From Streptococcus panodentis (GTDB lineage Bacteria; Bacillota; Bacilli; Lactobacillales; Streptococcaceae), in the NCBI RefSeq assembly GCF_017884005.1, contig NZ_QFAY01000008.1:1-64000 (forward strand): a DNA stretch of 64,000 nt, read 5' to 3'. Below are positions 57,360 to 64,000 of this stretch, in pieces. The translations under genes and the position numbers were made by a program. Numbering within the stretch: the first letter of the stretch is position 1; every line of letters begins with the position of its first letter. The notes beneath the pieces were generated by a model. The model was not told the origin of the DNA. It did no database searches and was given only the letters and a program-made list of their open reading frames with translations.

Positions 57360-57388
57360 ATTATAGCAAAAACCCAGCCCTTTGACAA
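57360..57388 (-). promoter_or_regulatory. rpsB-tsf promoter
   Basis: Minus strand: TTGTCA (57383-57388), a 17-bp spacer and TATAAT (57360-57365). The 110-nt leader starts with a GCCGTGCAAACGGC hairpin (57335-57348) that might serve autoregulation by S2. Confidence 0.75.
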
Positions 57389-57494
57389 GCACTTTAACAG
57401 AACTTTCTCGCTCTTGCAGGAACGGCAGCGCTGTACTGTCAGCCTTGTTCGGTATTTCGGCCCAGCCTTTCTCAGATAGAAAAGGTTCAGCCTC

Positions 57495-57523
57495 TTGACG
57501 AAAAAGAGGATTTGCGGTAGAAT
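57495..57523 (+). promoter_or_regulatory. tRNA-Cys promoter
   Basis: TTGACG (57495-57500), a 17-bp spacer and TAGAAT (57518-57523), 12 bp before the tRNA. Confidence 0.75.
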
Positions 57524-57535
57524 AATAAGAGTTGC

Positions 57536-57606
57536 GGCGGTATAGCCAAGTGGTAAGGCACGGCTCTGCAAAAGCTTGATCGTCGGTTCAAATCCGTCTA
57601 CCGCCT
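57536..57606 (+). tRNA. tRNA-Cys (GCA)
   Basis: A 71-nt cloverleaf. The acceptor stem pairs GGCGGTA with TACCGCC, the anticodon loop is CTGCAAA (anticodon GCA), and the T-loop is GGTTCAAATCC. The discriminator is T, as in cysteine tRNAs. CCA is not encoded. A weak terminator (AGTCC/GGGCT then TTTT) follows at 57626-57645. Confidence 0.95.
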
Positions 57607-57658
57607 TCATAAATGTATTTCTAAAAGTCCAGTAAAGGGCTTTTTCTTTCATTTTCTA

Positions 57659-57687
57659 TTGTTTTCAGCAAATTTTACTGATATAAT
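57659..57687 (+). promoter_or_regulatory. Promoter of BLIP-like lipoprotein gene
   Basis: TTGTTT (57659-57664), a 17-bp spacer and TATAAT (57682-57687). Confidence 0.6.
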
Positions 57688-57734
57688 CATTATAAACATA
57701 TCATTCACCATCAGTGAAAGGAAAAAGATTGATT

Positions 57735-58499
57735 ATGAAAAGAGTCAGCTTCTATGCCCTCAGCCTCCTCTCCTTAGCAGTCCTCACAGCCTGCATGCCT
57801 GCCAAGCAGACACAGCAAAGAAAAGAAACGCCCAGCTCCCTCAAAGCTTCTAAAAGTTCAGCTTCTAAGGAAACATCCAGCCAATCATCTAGCAGCAGCT
57901 CTAGCACCTATGAAAGCGATGATGAGGTATTTCAGAAGCGTGCTACCGTTGATCCAGATGATGCTTCTGCACTGCAATACCTACCAGATGCAGCCTCTAT
58001 TCCTGAATTAGAGAAAATAAGAAATTTTCATATTTCCACCGGCTTCGTCATTCAGGTAAACGGAGAGGATATCAATGGTGACAAACCTAAAACTTCTTAC
58101 GATGAGGTAACAGCGGCTCTAGGTCAACCTACTTTCAGCACTGAGGAGAATGACCCAGGCAACTCTGTCAACATCTGGCACACAGACAACGGAGACATTA
58201 TGTGCTACTTTACCAATAATATCCTGACGAATTTGAGTTTTAGTCTAAAAGACGCTCAGCCAGCCAAAAACAGCTATTCTAGCATCACCACATCCGACAC
58301 TCCCAAGACAGCTTTTGACAAACTTGGTCGTCCAGAAACAATTATACGCTCAGAACGCGATACAACCTATGTCTATAAAAATTCCAATGACGAACAGTTT
58401 AGTTTCTCCACGCAGAACAATCAAATCGTTGGGGTCATGTCTACTTATCAAATGAAACAAACCAAAGACATTATTGACTCTGTCATTAAGGATAAATAA
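57735..58499 (+). CDS. Lipoprotein with two BLIP/DUF3862-like repeats
   Basis: A 254-residue lipoprotein. The signal peptide ends LAVLTAC (lipobox), then a Ser/Lys-rich linker, then two similar blocks (TSYDEVTAALGQPTFSTEEN and TSDTPKTAFDKLGRPETIIR), each followed by a short beta stretch, as in BLIP/SmpA-like proteins. Starts at GTG 57714, TTG 57729 or ATG 57735 are possible; the ATG gives a normal signal peptide. The repeats recall the paralog family at 22-25 kb. Function unknown. Confidence 0.78.
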   Translation: MKRVSFYALSLLSLAVLTACMPAKQTQQRKETPSSLKASKSSASKETSSQSSSSSSSTYESDDEVFQKRATVDPDDASALQYLPDAASIPELEKIRNFHISTGFVIQVNGEDINGDKPKTSYDEVTAALGQPTFSTEENDPGNSVNIWHTDNGDIMCYFTNNILTNLSFSLKDAQPAKNSYSSITTSDTPKTAFDKLGRPETIIRSERDTTYVYKNSNDEQFSFSTQNNQIVGVMSTYQMKQTKDIIDSVIKDK

Positions 58500-58535
58500 T
58501 CTTGCAATCAATTTTAAAAAATCGTCGTACTACAA

Positions 58536-58564
58536 AAATCCAAGACCTATTTTAGTCTTGGATT
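58536..58564. terminator. Terminator-like hairpin (first copy)
   Basis: AATCCAAGACC/GTCTTGGATT stem around TATTTTA. A T-run follows only on the minus strand. An identical hairpin is the + strand terminator at 58826-58858. Confidence 0.6.
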
Positions 58565-58652
58565 CAGATCGTAGACAAATTCCATTTTCTTTGTAAAAAT
58601 TTTATAAATTCTTACAAAGAATTAAGAAAAAGCTCATTGCTATAATTAAAAC

Positions 58653-58858
58653 AAAGATCAACCAAGTCTTTCCGCTGTGAGAAAAGCGCCTGAAACTCTT
58701 TAGTTTCAGGCACTCGGAAGATTTGAGACTTTAGGCTCAAATCTTAGGTATGGAATTCCGAAGGAAGTCGCTACCGTCCGCACTCACTTAAGGAAAGACT
58801 TTGGATAACTTTGTCTTCAGTCTCAATCCAAGACCTATTTTAGTCTTGGATTTTATTT
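58653..58858 (+). ncRNA. Structured non-coding RNA of unknown identity
   Basis: TATAAT at 58641-58646 would start a ~206-nt RNA. Its ends pair strongly (AGTCTTTCC near 58665 with GGAAAGACT near 58792, plus GTGAG/CTCAC inside). Within are three hairpins: GCCTGAAAC/GTTTCAGGC (58688-58711), AGATTTGAG/CTCAAATCT (58719-58744) and a GGTA...TACC arm (58747-58775). A terminator with T-rich tail ends it (58826-58858). No ORF is likely. A lactic-acid-bacterial motif such as the asd RNA is one possible match. Confidence 0.7.
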
Positions 58859-58897
58859 TTGATGAGATCAGTGAAGAGGTTCCCCCTTCTTTGTCAA

Positions 58898-59434
58898 TTA
58901 AAGCTCTGCAATCTGGCTGAGATTGACCTCAGCAACTGTATCGTTGCCAAACATAGAAATAATCATCTTGACCTTGTTATTGTCAATCTCGGCAATCTTC
59001 CCGGTATAGTCTGTAAAGGCGCCGTCAATGATGCGGACTGTGTCGCCGACCTTGACATTCAGATCAAATTCCTGAACCGTTTGTCCCATAGAGATAAGGA
59101 TATTGCGGATTTCTTCTTCCAAGAGCGGAGTTGGTTTAGAGCGGTTCCCGTGGGATCCGACAAAGCCGGTTACATTAGGCGTATTCCGCACAACAAACCA
59201 AGCTTCGTCCGTCATGACCATCTCAACCAAGACATAACCCGGAAATCGGTTTTCTTCGACTTCCTTGGTCTTGCCGTTTTTCTCTACCTGTACGGTCTGA
59301 GTAGGGATTTCCACGCGCAGAATATTTTCCAGCATATTATAGGTCTGCGCCCGCTGCAAGAGATTCTCCTTTACCTTATTTTCGTATCCTGAGTAGGTTT
59401 GCAGTACAAACCAGCCTTTATCAAAACTGTCCAT
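58898..59434 (-). CDS. nusG: Transcription termination/antitermination factor NusG
   Basis: A 178-residue NusG with the N-terminal NGN domain (WFVLQTYSGYENKVKENLL, then NRFPGYVLVEM) and a C-terminal KOW domain (GDTVRIIDGAFTDYTGKIAE). Start MDSFDKGW at 59434 with AGGAAAGG upstream. It is normally co-transcribed with secE, but here 1.66 kb separates them and it has its own extended -10 promoter. Confidence 0.96.
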   Translation of the reverse strand: MDSFDKGWFVLQTYSGYENKVKENLLQRAQTYNMLENILRVEIPTQTVQVEKNGKTKEVEENRFPGYVLVEMVMTDEAWFVVRNTPNVTGFVGSHGNRSKPTPLLEEEIRNILISMGQTVQEFDLNVKVGDTVRIIDGAFTDYTGKIAEIDNNKVKMIISMFGNDTVAEVNLSQIAEL

Positions 59435-59491
59435 GTCTTGTCCTTTCCTAAATAAAAAAGCCTGCGGCTCCTGTTCTTGTTTTCTAGCCCT

Positions 59492-59500
59492 ATTATACCA
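59492..59500 (-). promoter_or_regulatory. nusG extended -10 promoter
   Basis: TGGTATAAT on the minus strand, about 60 bp before nusG. The -35 is poor. Immediately upstream (plus 59524-59590) is a RUP-like end, CTCTTCGAAAATCTCTTC followed by CGTCGCCTTGC. Confidence 0.65.
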
Positions 59501-59610
59501 TAAAATCTGCAAATGCAAAGCAATTTATACTCTTCGAAAATCTCTTCAAACCACTTCTTCGTCGCCTTGCTTTGACAGTCCCTTCAGATTGTCGGGATTT
59601 ACAAATATAT

Positions 59611-59737
59611 AAAAGTTTTATCTGCTCACAATAGATAAAGCTTCTGAGTGATACGGCATGCCGATAACTATCCTCATCAGTCAGTGCACCTATTTTTTAT
59701 ATCCTGTCAAGTCTTACCCGAGACATAAATATACAAG
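59611..59737 (-). ncRNA. Decayed copy of the antisense RNA (left repeat)
   Basis: About 110 bp match 60893-61019 with scattered changes. The terminator stem AAGCTTTATCTA/CAGATAAAACTT around TTGTGAG (59613-59643) is kept on the minus strand. The -35 TTGACA (59705-59710) is kept, but the -10 position reads GCACTG instead of TATGCT, so it is probably silent. Confidence 0.55.
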
Positions 59738-59763
59738 AATTGTCAAAAACTGCCTGCAAATCC

Positions 59764-59791
59764 TTGACAGGGGAAAACAGAGTGGTATAAT
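59764..59791 (+). promoter_or_regulatory. Strong promoter upstream of the toxin-like ORF
   Basis: TTGACA (59764-59769), a 16-bp spacer and TATAAT (59786-59791): the best consensus promoter of the region. It lies about 620 bp before the ORF at 60414. A two-codon ORF (ATG AAA TGA, 60270-60278) with GGAGG upstream lies in this leader, as do an AGCCAAGCTTGGCT palindrome and a GTTAAAGAA/TTCTTTAAC hairpin near 60347-60371. Confidence 0.6.
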
Positions 59792-60413
59792 AAAGTTATC
59801 ATTTTATATGGTTATCTTTCAGTTGGGTATGAGGCCTCGTCGGCTTCATCTATCTTTAAGAACTGACTTTCTAATCTCCACTGAGACATAGAAGGCTTAA
59901 GAGATAGTGCAGGAATACAAACAAACAATCTACGAAGCTATGGGATTGGTATTCTGACAGTTTTTATGTAACAGCTTAGATTTTTGTGTTGATTATGGTA
60001 ATGATGACTTTTTGAGCAATGCTTAAAGAACACTGAGAAAGTTTTTCTTTCTGCACTGGACTGAAATTGATTGTTCTATCAGTTTTGGAATAGCTGTTTT
60101 TAGTGTGCTTTTCATTTGTTTGAGAGTTTTTTTGCTGTATCAAGATGAATGTCGGATCAGTTGAATTTTCCAGTAGGAAAAAGATGCTGATTTTACAAGG
60201 TTCAAAGGCAAAGCTGCAGTTGTGGCTTTTTTGTTTGAACAATTTTCTACCTTTTATGGAGGCGAGATTATGAAATGAGCGACTGCAGACCCGCAGCCCA
60301 TCAGCTAATCTTTCTCCTTAAGGTACAAGCCAAGCTTGGCTAACAGTTAAAGAAGACGCGTATTCTTTAACAATCCACAAGTTCCGCATGTCCCAAGTTA
60401 GGAGAAGATCGAC

Positions 60414-60725
60414 ATGCTCAACACCATCCTCACCTCACTGAGCACCGCGGCCCCTACCATTGTTTCAGGGATTGCCGTCCTCATTCTTTCAGACCTTTAC
60501 AAAGGCCTGAAGAAATTGATTCGCTGGATTTCTCAGCGAATTCAGAAAGTTTTTCTGCAGCGCAAGCTGCAGAAAAAAGAGCTCGAGTTGAAAGAGCTCA
60601 AGGCAGCTCTGAATACCTGCCCCAGGTCTCAGCGAAAGCAGCTGAACCTGCAAAAGCAGGATTTGCACCAGCAAATTAAAAAGCTGAAGTGCAAAATCAG
60701 GAAGCTGTCGAATCAGCTGAGCTGA
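60414..60725 (+). CDS. Small membrane/coiled-coil protein, candidate type I toxin
   Basis: A 103-residue protein. One N-terminal membrane helix (residues about 10-30, with AAPTIVSGIAVLILSDLY) has the A-P-x-x-V-x-G pattern seen in Fst-type toxins. It is followed by a basic stretch and a long coiled coil of Lys, Leu, Glu and Gln (residues 45-103). AGGAG lies 9 nt before the ATG. The region around the start codon is nearly repeated in the downstream antisense RNA. Its terminator loop (CTCACAA) is the complement of that RNA's terminator loop. The length is greater than classical Fst toxins. Function inferred, not known. Confidence 0.65.
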   Translation: MLNTILTSLSTAAPTIVSGIAVLILSDLYKGLKKLIRWISQRIQKVFLQRKLQKKELELKELKAALNTCPRSQRKQLNLQKQDLHQQIKKLKCKIRKLSNQLS

Positions 60726-60762
60726 TTCGCTCGATAGTTCTCCCTCATATGAGAACTACAAG

Positions 60763-60806
60763 AAGCCCTCATCTACTCACAATAGATGGGGGCTTCGGCT
60801 TTTTTT
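60763..60806 (+). terminator. Terminator of the toxin-like mRNA
   Basis: AAGCCCTCATCTA pairs with TAGATGGGGGCTT around the loop CTCACAA, then TTTTTTT. The loop is complementary to the loop TTGTGAG of the convergent RNA. Confidence 0.85.
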
Positions 60807-60889
60807 ATGCTATTCATAATCTTTCTCAAGCAATAGCGGCCGTCAGCTTCCACTGCCCGATCCTAGAAACAAAAGAGTGATACAAGCAT

Positions 60890-60958
60890 ACAAAAAGCTT
60901 TACCTACTCACAATAGATAAAGCTTCTGAGTGATACGACATGCGTATAACTATCCTCA
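60890..60958 (-). ncRNA. Candidate antisense RNA antitoxin
   Basis: About 69 nt on the minus strand, from a good promoter (60965-60993) to a terminator AAGCTTTATCTA/TAGGTAAAGCTT with TTTT (60892-60925). Its plus-strand sequence GATACGACATGCGTATAAC, then TATCCTCA (60932-60958), nearly matches the toxin start GATCGACATGCTCAAC, then ACCATCCTCA (60408-60434), so the RNA can pair with the toxin translation start. This is the arrangement of par/Fst-type type I antitoxins. Confidence 0.7.
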
Positions 60959-60964
60959 ATAAAT

Positions 60965-60993
60965 AGCATAACTCTTTTTTTATACCCTGTCAA
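60965..60993 (-). promoter_or_regulatory. Antisense RNA promoter
   Basis: Minus strand: TTGACA (60988-60993), a 17-bp spacer and TATGCT (60965-60970). Confidence 0.75.
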
Positions 60994-61097
60994 GTCTGAT
61001 TCAAACATGGATATACAAGCCTTTTTTTGCCCGCAGAATAGATGGGATGCAGGCCATACAATAGCTATCGTATTTTTCCCCATTTTCTGCCAAGTGC

Positions 61098-61277
61098 TTA
61101 TGAGAAAATATTGATAATGCGGAAAAGGCCGCTGGCAACTACCTTGTCAAAGATATAAATGATTACCACAAAGAAGGCAGTGTATTCCATAACAGAAATA
61201 AAGTCTGTCCATCTTTCCTTGCGGGTAGGCCAAGTTGTATCTTTCAGCAGTTTAAAAATATCTTTAAAGAATTTCAC
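61098..61277 (-). CDS. secE: Preprotein translocase subunit SecE
   Basis: A 59-residue single-span SecE, the clamp of the SecYEG channel. The amphipathic segment and the conserved LLKDTTWPTRKERW precede the membrane helix (VMEYTAFFVVIIYIFDKVV). The GTG at 61277 (MKFFKDIF) matches relatives and lies 11 nt after GGAG; a TTG three codons earlier is too close to it. It follows rpmG in one short operon. nusG, its normal partner, is displaced. Confidence 0.92.
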   Translation of the reverse strand: MKFFKDIFKLLKDTTWPTRKERWTDFISVMEYTAFFVVIIYIFDKVVASGLFRIINIFS

Positions 61278-61291
61278 AACAATCAAATCTC

Positions 61292-61444
61292 CTATCTAGT
61301 TTCTTTATGTAAAGTATATTTACTGCAGTGTTTGCAGAATTTATTGACTTCTAGGCGTGTTGGTTTAGGAGTGCTGCTAAGCTTGATAGAATAATTCCTG
61401 GAACCGCATACTGTACACGCTAGGCTCGCTTTTTTTAATACCAT
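61292..61444 (-). CDS. rpmG: 50S ribosomal protein L33, zinc-binding type
   Basis: A 50-residue L33 ([20 protein letters not shown] start) with two cysteine pairs (CTVC and CKHC) that bind zinc. The ORF is too short for common ORF cut-offs. It lies between pbp2A and secE, the usual streptococcal place. No ribosome-binding site precedes the ATG; the promoter -10 ends 6 nt before it, so the mRNA is probably leaderless. Confidence 0.95.
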   Translation of the reverse strand: MVLKKASLACTVCGSRNYSIKLSSTPKPTRLEVNKFCKHCSKYTLHKETR

Positions 61445-61450
61445 AGCCCT

Positions 61451-61479
61451 ATTATAGCAGGATTCCTTGCTTTTGACAA
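61451..61479 (-). promoter_or_regulatory. rpmG-secE promoter (leaderless)
   Basis: Minus strand: TTGTCA (61474-61479), a 17-bp spacer and TATAAT (61451-61456), with the A of the rpmG ATG 7 nt after the -10. Confidence 0.8.
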
Positions 61480-61565
61480 GCTGCGTCCACTCTGCTCAGC
61501 GGCGGGTCCGGCTTCTTCGGCCTGTTGCCCAGTCTGATGCTGCTTGCACGGGGCAAGTCTCTGTT

Positions 61566-63794
61566 TTACTGGAACCAGCTGGTGATGGTATCCCAAAGGT
61601 TTTTGGCCTTCTCAGGCAGCCCTGTATCATCAATCGCTTTCTTGGCCTCGTCCACCAGATTCTGAGCCCGATCCTGAACCTCCTGCAGGAAGTCCTTGTT
61701 TTCAGTCGTTGTGCCGGTTTCCTCTGTGCCATAAGTGTCCACCGGTGAAATACCGTTTTCAGCATAAGCATTTTCCTGACCGGAAAATGAAGAGCCCTCG
61801 GTATATGGCAGGATACTATTGGCAACATTGCGGAAGACAGCCGAAGCTTCATTGGCACTGGTACCCGTCAGATAATGGCTCTCGTCTGTTGTCGGGAAGC
61901 CCAGCCACTGGCTGATGACAACATCCGGAGTATAGCCGATGACCCACTGATCCCCGGACAGATCCGGATTGAAATCCGTCTCTGTTGTCCCCGTCTTACC
62001 AGCCATCGTATAGCCGTAAGGAGCCGCATAAATCCCTGTACCATTTGAGAATGTTCCCAGCATCATGCTGGTCATCTTTTCAGTGGTTGAGTGATTGAGG
62101 ACCCGGGTTGAGGTCTGACGATGGGTCTTGACAACTTGGCCGCTGGCATTTTCAATCTTGGTAATGAGATGGGCATCGTTCATGACACCGTCATTGGCAA
62201 AGACAGAGTAAGCCTGTGCCATTTGCAGCGGATTGGTCGTGACACCGCTGCCCAGAGCAACCCCCAGTGTCTGGTCAACCTTATCCATATTGAGGCCGAA
62301 TTTCTTGCCGTACTCAAAGGCCTTATTGACTCCCAATTCATCAACTGTCGAAACAGCCGGAATATTAAGGGATTCTGCCAGAGCCTGGTACATCGGCACT
62401 GTCGGTGAACTTTGGATATTGCCGTAGTTATTGATGGTGTAGTCGCCAAAGGTGGTGCGGGTATTATCCAGCTCCTTATCCGTGGGCCAGCCGGCAGCGA
62501 CCGCAGGACTGTATGCCACCAGAGGTTTGATGGTCGATCCGGGACTGCGGGAGGACTGAGTCGCATAGTTAAAGGACCTGAAAGAAGAACCTTCCTCACT
62601 GTTGACCCGGCCGACCAAGGCGCGAACGCCGCCGGTTTTCGGATCTAGCGCCACACTGCCTGACTCAGCCATGGTGCCGTCTTCTGCCACCGGAAAGAGA
62701 CTGACATTGCTGTAGATGACCTGCATGCTGGCCTGATAATTCTGGTCCAGCTCTGTATAAATGCGGTAGCCGTTGTTGACGATTTCTTCCTCTGTCAGGC
62801 CGTAATTGTTAATGGCCTCATTAATGACCGCATCAAAATAGGACGGATAGCGGTAATCTTCTGATTTGCCAGCATAGGCATCCACCAGCTGACCGCCAAT
62901 CCCCACCGCAGCTGCCTGATCAGCTGTCGCCTGATCAATATAGCCTGCCGCCACCATATTCTGCAGGACCGTATCCCGACGGTTGGTCGCATTTTCGACA
63001 GAATAAAGCGGATTGTAGATTTCCGGTCCCTTGAGCATCCCCGCCAGCACAGCCGACTGATCCAGGCTGAGCTGACTGGCTGATACACCGAAGTATTTCT
63101 TGGCAGCATCTTCCACTCCCCAAACCCCGTTTCCGAAATAGGAATTATTGAGGTACATGGTCAGAATCTCCTGCTTGGTATACTTTTTATTGATTTCCAA
63201 GGCGAGGAAGAACTCCTTGGCCTTGCGCTCGATGGTCTGGTCCTGAGACAGGTAAGCATTCTTAGCCAGCTGCTGGGTAATGGTGGAACCGCCGCCTGAG
63301 CGCCCGGCTGTCAAAATAGCCAGGATAAAGCGGCCGTAGTTGATTCCGCCGTTTTCATAGAAACTGCGGTCCTCCGTCGCAATAACTGCATTCTGCAGAT
63401 CCTGACTGATCTCCGTCAGCTCGACATAGGTCCCCTTCTGCCCGGACAGGCTGCCTGCTTCGCCGCCGTCTTTATCGTAAATCAGCGTGGTCGCCTTAAG
63501 GGCATTCTGCAGATCCTTGACATTGGTCGTCTTGGCTACATAAAAGAGATAGCCGCCGACAACCAGACCAAAGGTCAGACCAGAAATCAGAAAAATCTTG
63601 GTCAGATGAAATTTTCGCCAGAACCGGCGGATAGGATGCTGAGAGAGGGGCTTTTTCCTGTTTTTGCCTGAGCGGCTGAAGCTAGGCTCTGCCGCTTCTT
63701 CTCCTTCCAGCTCGACCTCCTCTGCTGCCTTTTTGGGCTTATCGATCGTAAAATAATCTACTAATCTTTCAAACAAATCTTTTAAGTTCTTCAT
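61566..63794 (-). CDS. pbp2A: Class A penicillin-binding protein 2A
   Basis: A 742-residue bifunctional peptidoglycan synthase. A cytoplasmic N-terminus rich in Glu and Arg is followed by one membrane helix (residues about 70-90). The glycosyltransferase domain (EDRSFYENGGINYGRFILAI, then GGGSTITQQLAKNAYL) and the transpeptidase domain (SPGSTIKPL with the active serine, ESLN, and AGKTGTTE) follow. The place next to rpmG-secE matches pneumococcal pbp2a. Confidence 0.95.
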   Translation of the reverse strand: MKNLKDLFERLVDYFTIDKPKKAAEEVELEGEEAAEPSFSRSGKNRKKPLSQHPIRRFWRKFHLTKIFLISGLTFGLVVGGYLFYVAKTTNVKDLQNALKATTLIYDKDGGEAGSLSGQKGTYVELTEISQDLQNAVIATEDRSFYENGGINYGRFILAILTAGRSGGGSTITQQLAKNAYLSQDQTIERKAKEFFLALEINKKYTKQEILTMYLNNSYFGNGVWGVEDAAKKYFGVSASQLSLDQSAVLAGMLKGPEIYNPLYSVENATNRRDTVLQNMVAAGYIDQATADQAAAVGIGGQLVDAYAGKSEDYRYPSYFDAVINEAINNYGLTEEEIVNNGYRIYTELDQNYQASMQVIYSNVSLFPVAEDGTMAESGSVALDPKTGGVRALVGRVNSEEGSSFRSFNYATQSSRSPGSTIKPLVAYSPAVAAGWPTDKELDNTRTTFGDYTINNYGNIQSSPTVPMYQALAESLNIPAVSTVDELGVNKAFEYGKKFGLNMDKVDQTLGVALGSGVTTNPLQMAQAYSVFANDGVMNDAHLITKIENASGQVVKTHRQTSTRVLNHSTTEKMTSMMLGTFSNGTGIYAAPYGYTMAGKTGTTETDFNPDLSGDQWVIGYTPDVVISQWLGFPTTDESHYLTGTSANEASAVFRNVANSILPYTEGSSFSGQENAYAENGISPVDTYGTEETGTTTENKDFLQEVQDRAQNLVDEAKKAIDDTGLPEKAKNLWDTITSWFQ

Positions 63795-63955
63795 AAACTT
63801 TATTTTATCACCTTATTTAGGTGCAGACAAGAAAGGACCTTCTTTCTTCGTCTATTTTTAGTTAACTTTAAGCAAAAGAGTATATTAAGTCCTGATTTCC
63901 AAAAGAGAGCGATGCCGATTCCGGCTTGCTGATTCCCAAACGGCCGACTTTCTGC

Positions 63956-64000
63956 TACAATAAAACCATGCAATTCATGATAGAAATCCCAGCTGCCCTG
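63956..64000 (+). CDS. Start of an unidentified gene (partial, leaderless)
   Basis: ATG at 63968 opens MQFMIEIPAAL and the frame runs off the window. An extended -10 (TGCTACAAT, -10 hexamer 63956-63961) ends 6 nt before the ATG, and no ribosome site exists, so the mRNA seems leaderless. In related streptococci a pseudouridine synthase gene lies divergent from pbp2a, but eleven residues are too few to confirm that here. Confidence 0.5.

Noticed and set aside
58653..58858. Identity as 6S RNA or tmRNA
   Set aside because: The fold is branched with three hairpins rather than a rod with a central bubble, and there is no tRNA-like end or tag reading frame.
59658..59891. 77-codon frame and a 20-codon ORF at 59829 on the + strand
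   Set aside because: The frame crosses the repeat and the promoter at 59764-59791. The small ORF has no good ribosome site. It was kept only as part of the leader.

Overview
This window is chromosomal DNA of a Streptococcus. The housekeeping set (dut-radA, gpsA-galU, dapH/dapL, pgi, tadA-purA, hslO-dusB, ctsR-clpC, rpsB-tsf, nusG, secE, rpmG, pbp2A) has the order and protein sequences typical of the genus. CiaR-dependent small RNAs, CtsR and CodY operators and RUP-like intergenic repeats fit an oral (mitis/sanguinis/mutans-like) streptococcus. The species cannot be fixed from the sequence alone. No transposase, phage gene or CRISPR array was found.

Layout. 0-4 kb: an AIM24-family protein and the minus-strand operon dut / histidine phosphatase / methyltransferase / radA. 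4-8.4 kb: an S66 peptidase, a CiaR-controlled small RNA, a class I amidotransferase and a peptide-binding lipoprotein behind a CodY box. 8.4-12 kb: a heterodimeric ABC exporter. 12.6-19.6 kb: gpsA-galU, rhomboid protease, folate cycloligase, dapL, dapH, a decayed gene and an EamA transporter. 20-25 kb: glpK and three paralogous membrane-anchored proteins. 25-32 kb: pgi, SRP RNA, tadA, a second CiaR-type small RNA, purA and gshF. 32-34.7 kb: a MerR-regulated stress operon whose first gene is a broken SDR. 34.9-42 kb: an ADP-ribosylglycohydrolase and the agmatine deiminase system (aguA, aguD, aguB, aguR). 42.5-50.8 kb: hslO-dusB, a lipoprotein, a NAD salvage operon (Nudix/pnuC/nadR), a DUF4430 lipoprotein with an ECF S component, and a broken GNAT gene. 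50.8-64 kb: clpC-ctsR, a small membrane protein, tsf-rpsB, tRNA-Cys, a lipoprotein, a structured RNA, nusG, an inserted toxin/antisense-RNA-like module, secE, rpmG, pbp2A and the start of one further gene.

The most unusual region is 59.5-61.1 kb. The secE and nusG genes are normally adjacent, but here about 1.6 kb lies between them. It holds a small membrane/coiled-coil ORF. Downstream is a convergent short RNA whose sequence matches the ORF's translation start and whose terminator loop is perfectly complementary to the ORF's terminator loop. That is the layout of a type I toxin-antitoxin locus, and a decayed second copy of the short RNA lies on the other side.

Other points: radA has no ATG, GTG or TTG in front of its zinc finger and appears to start at ATC. 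Both rpmG and the last gene look leaderless. Intergenic spaces are unusually rich in RUP-like repeats and interchangeable hairpin modules, including a five-unit 49-bp minisatellite inside the agmatine operon and a repeat between the CtsR-controlled promoter and ctsR.
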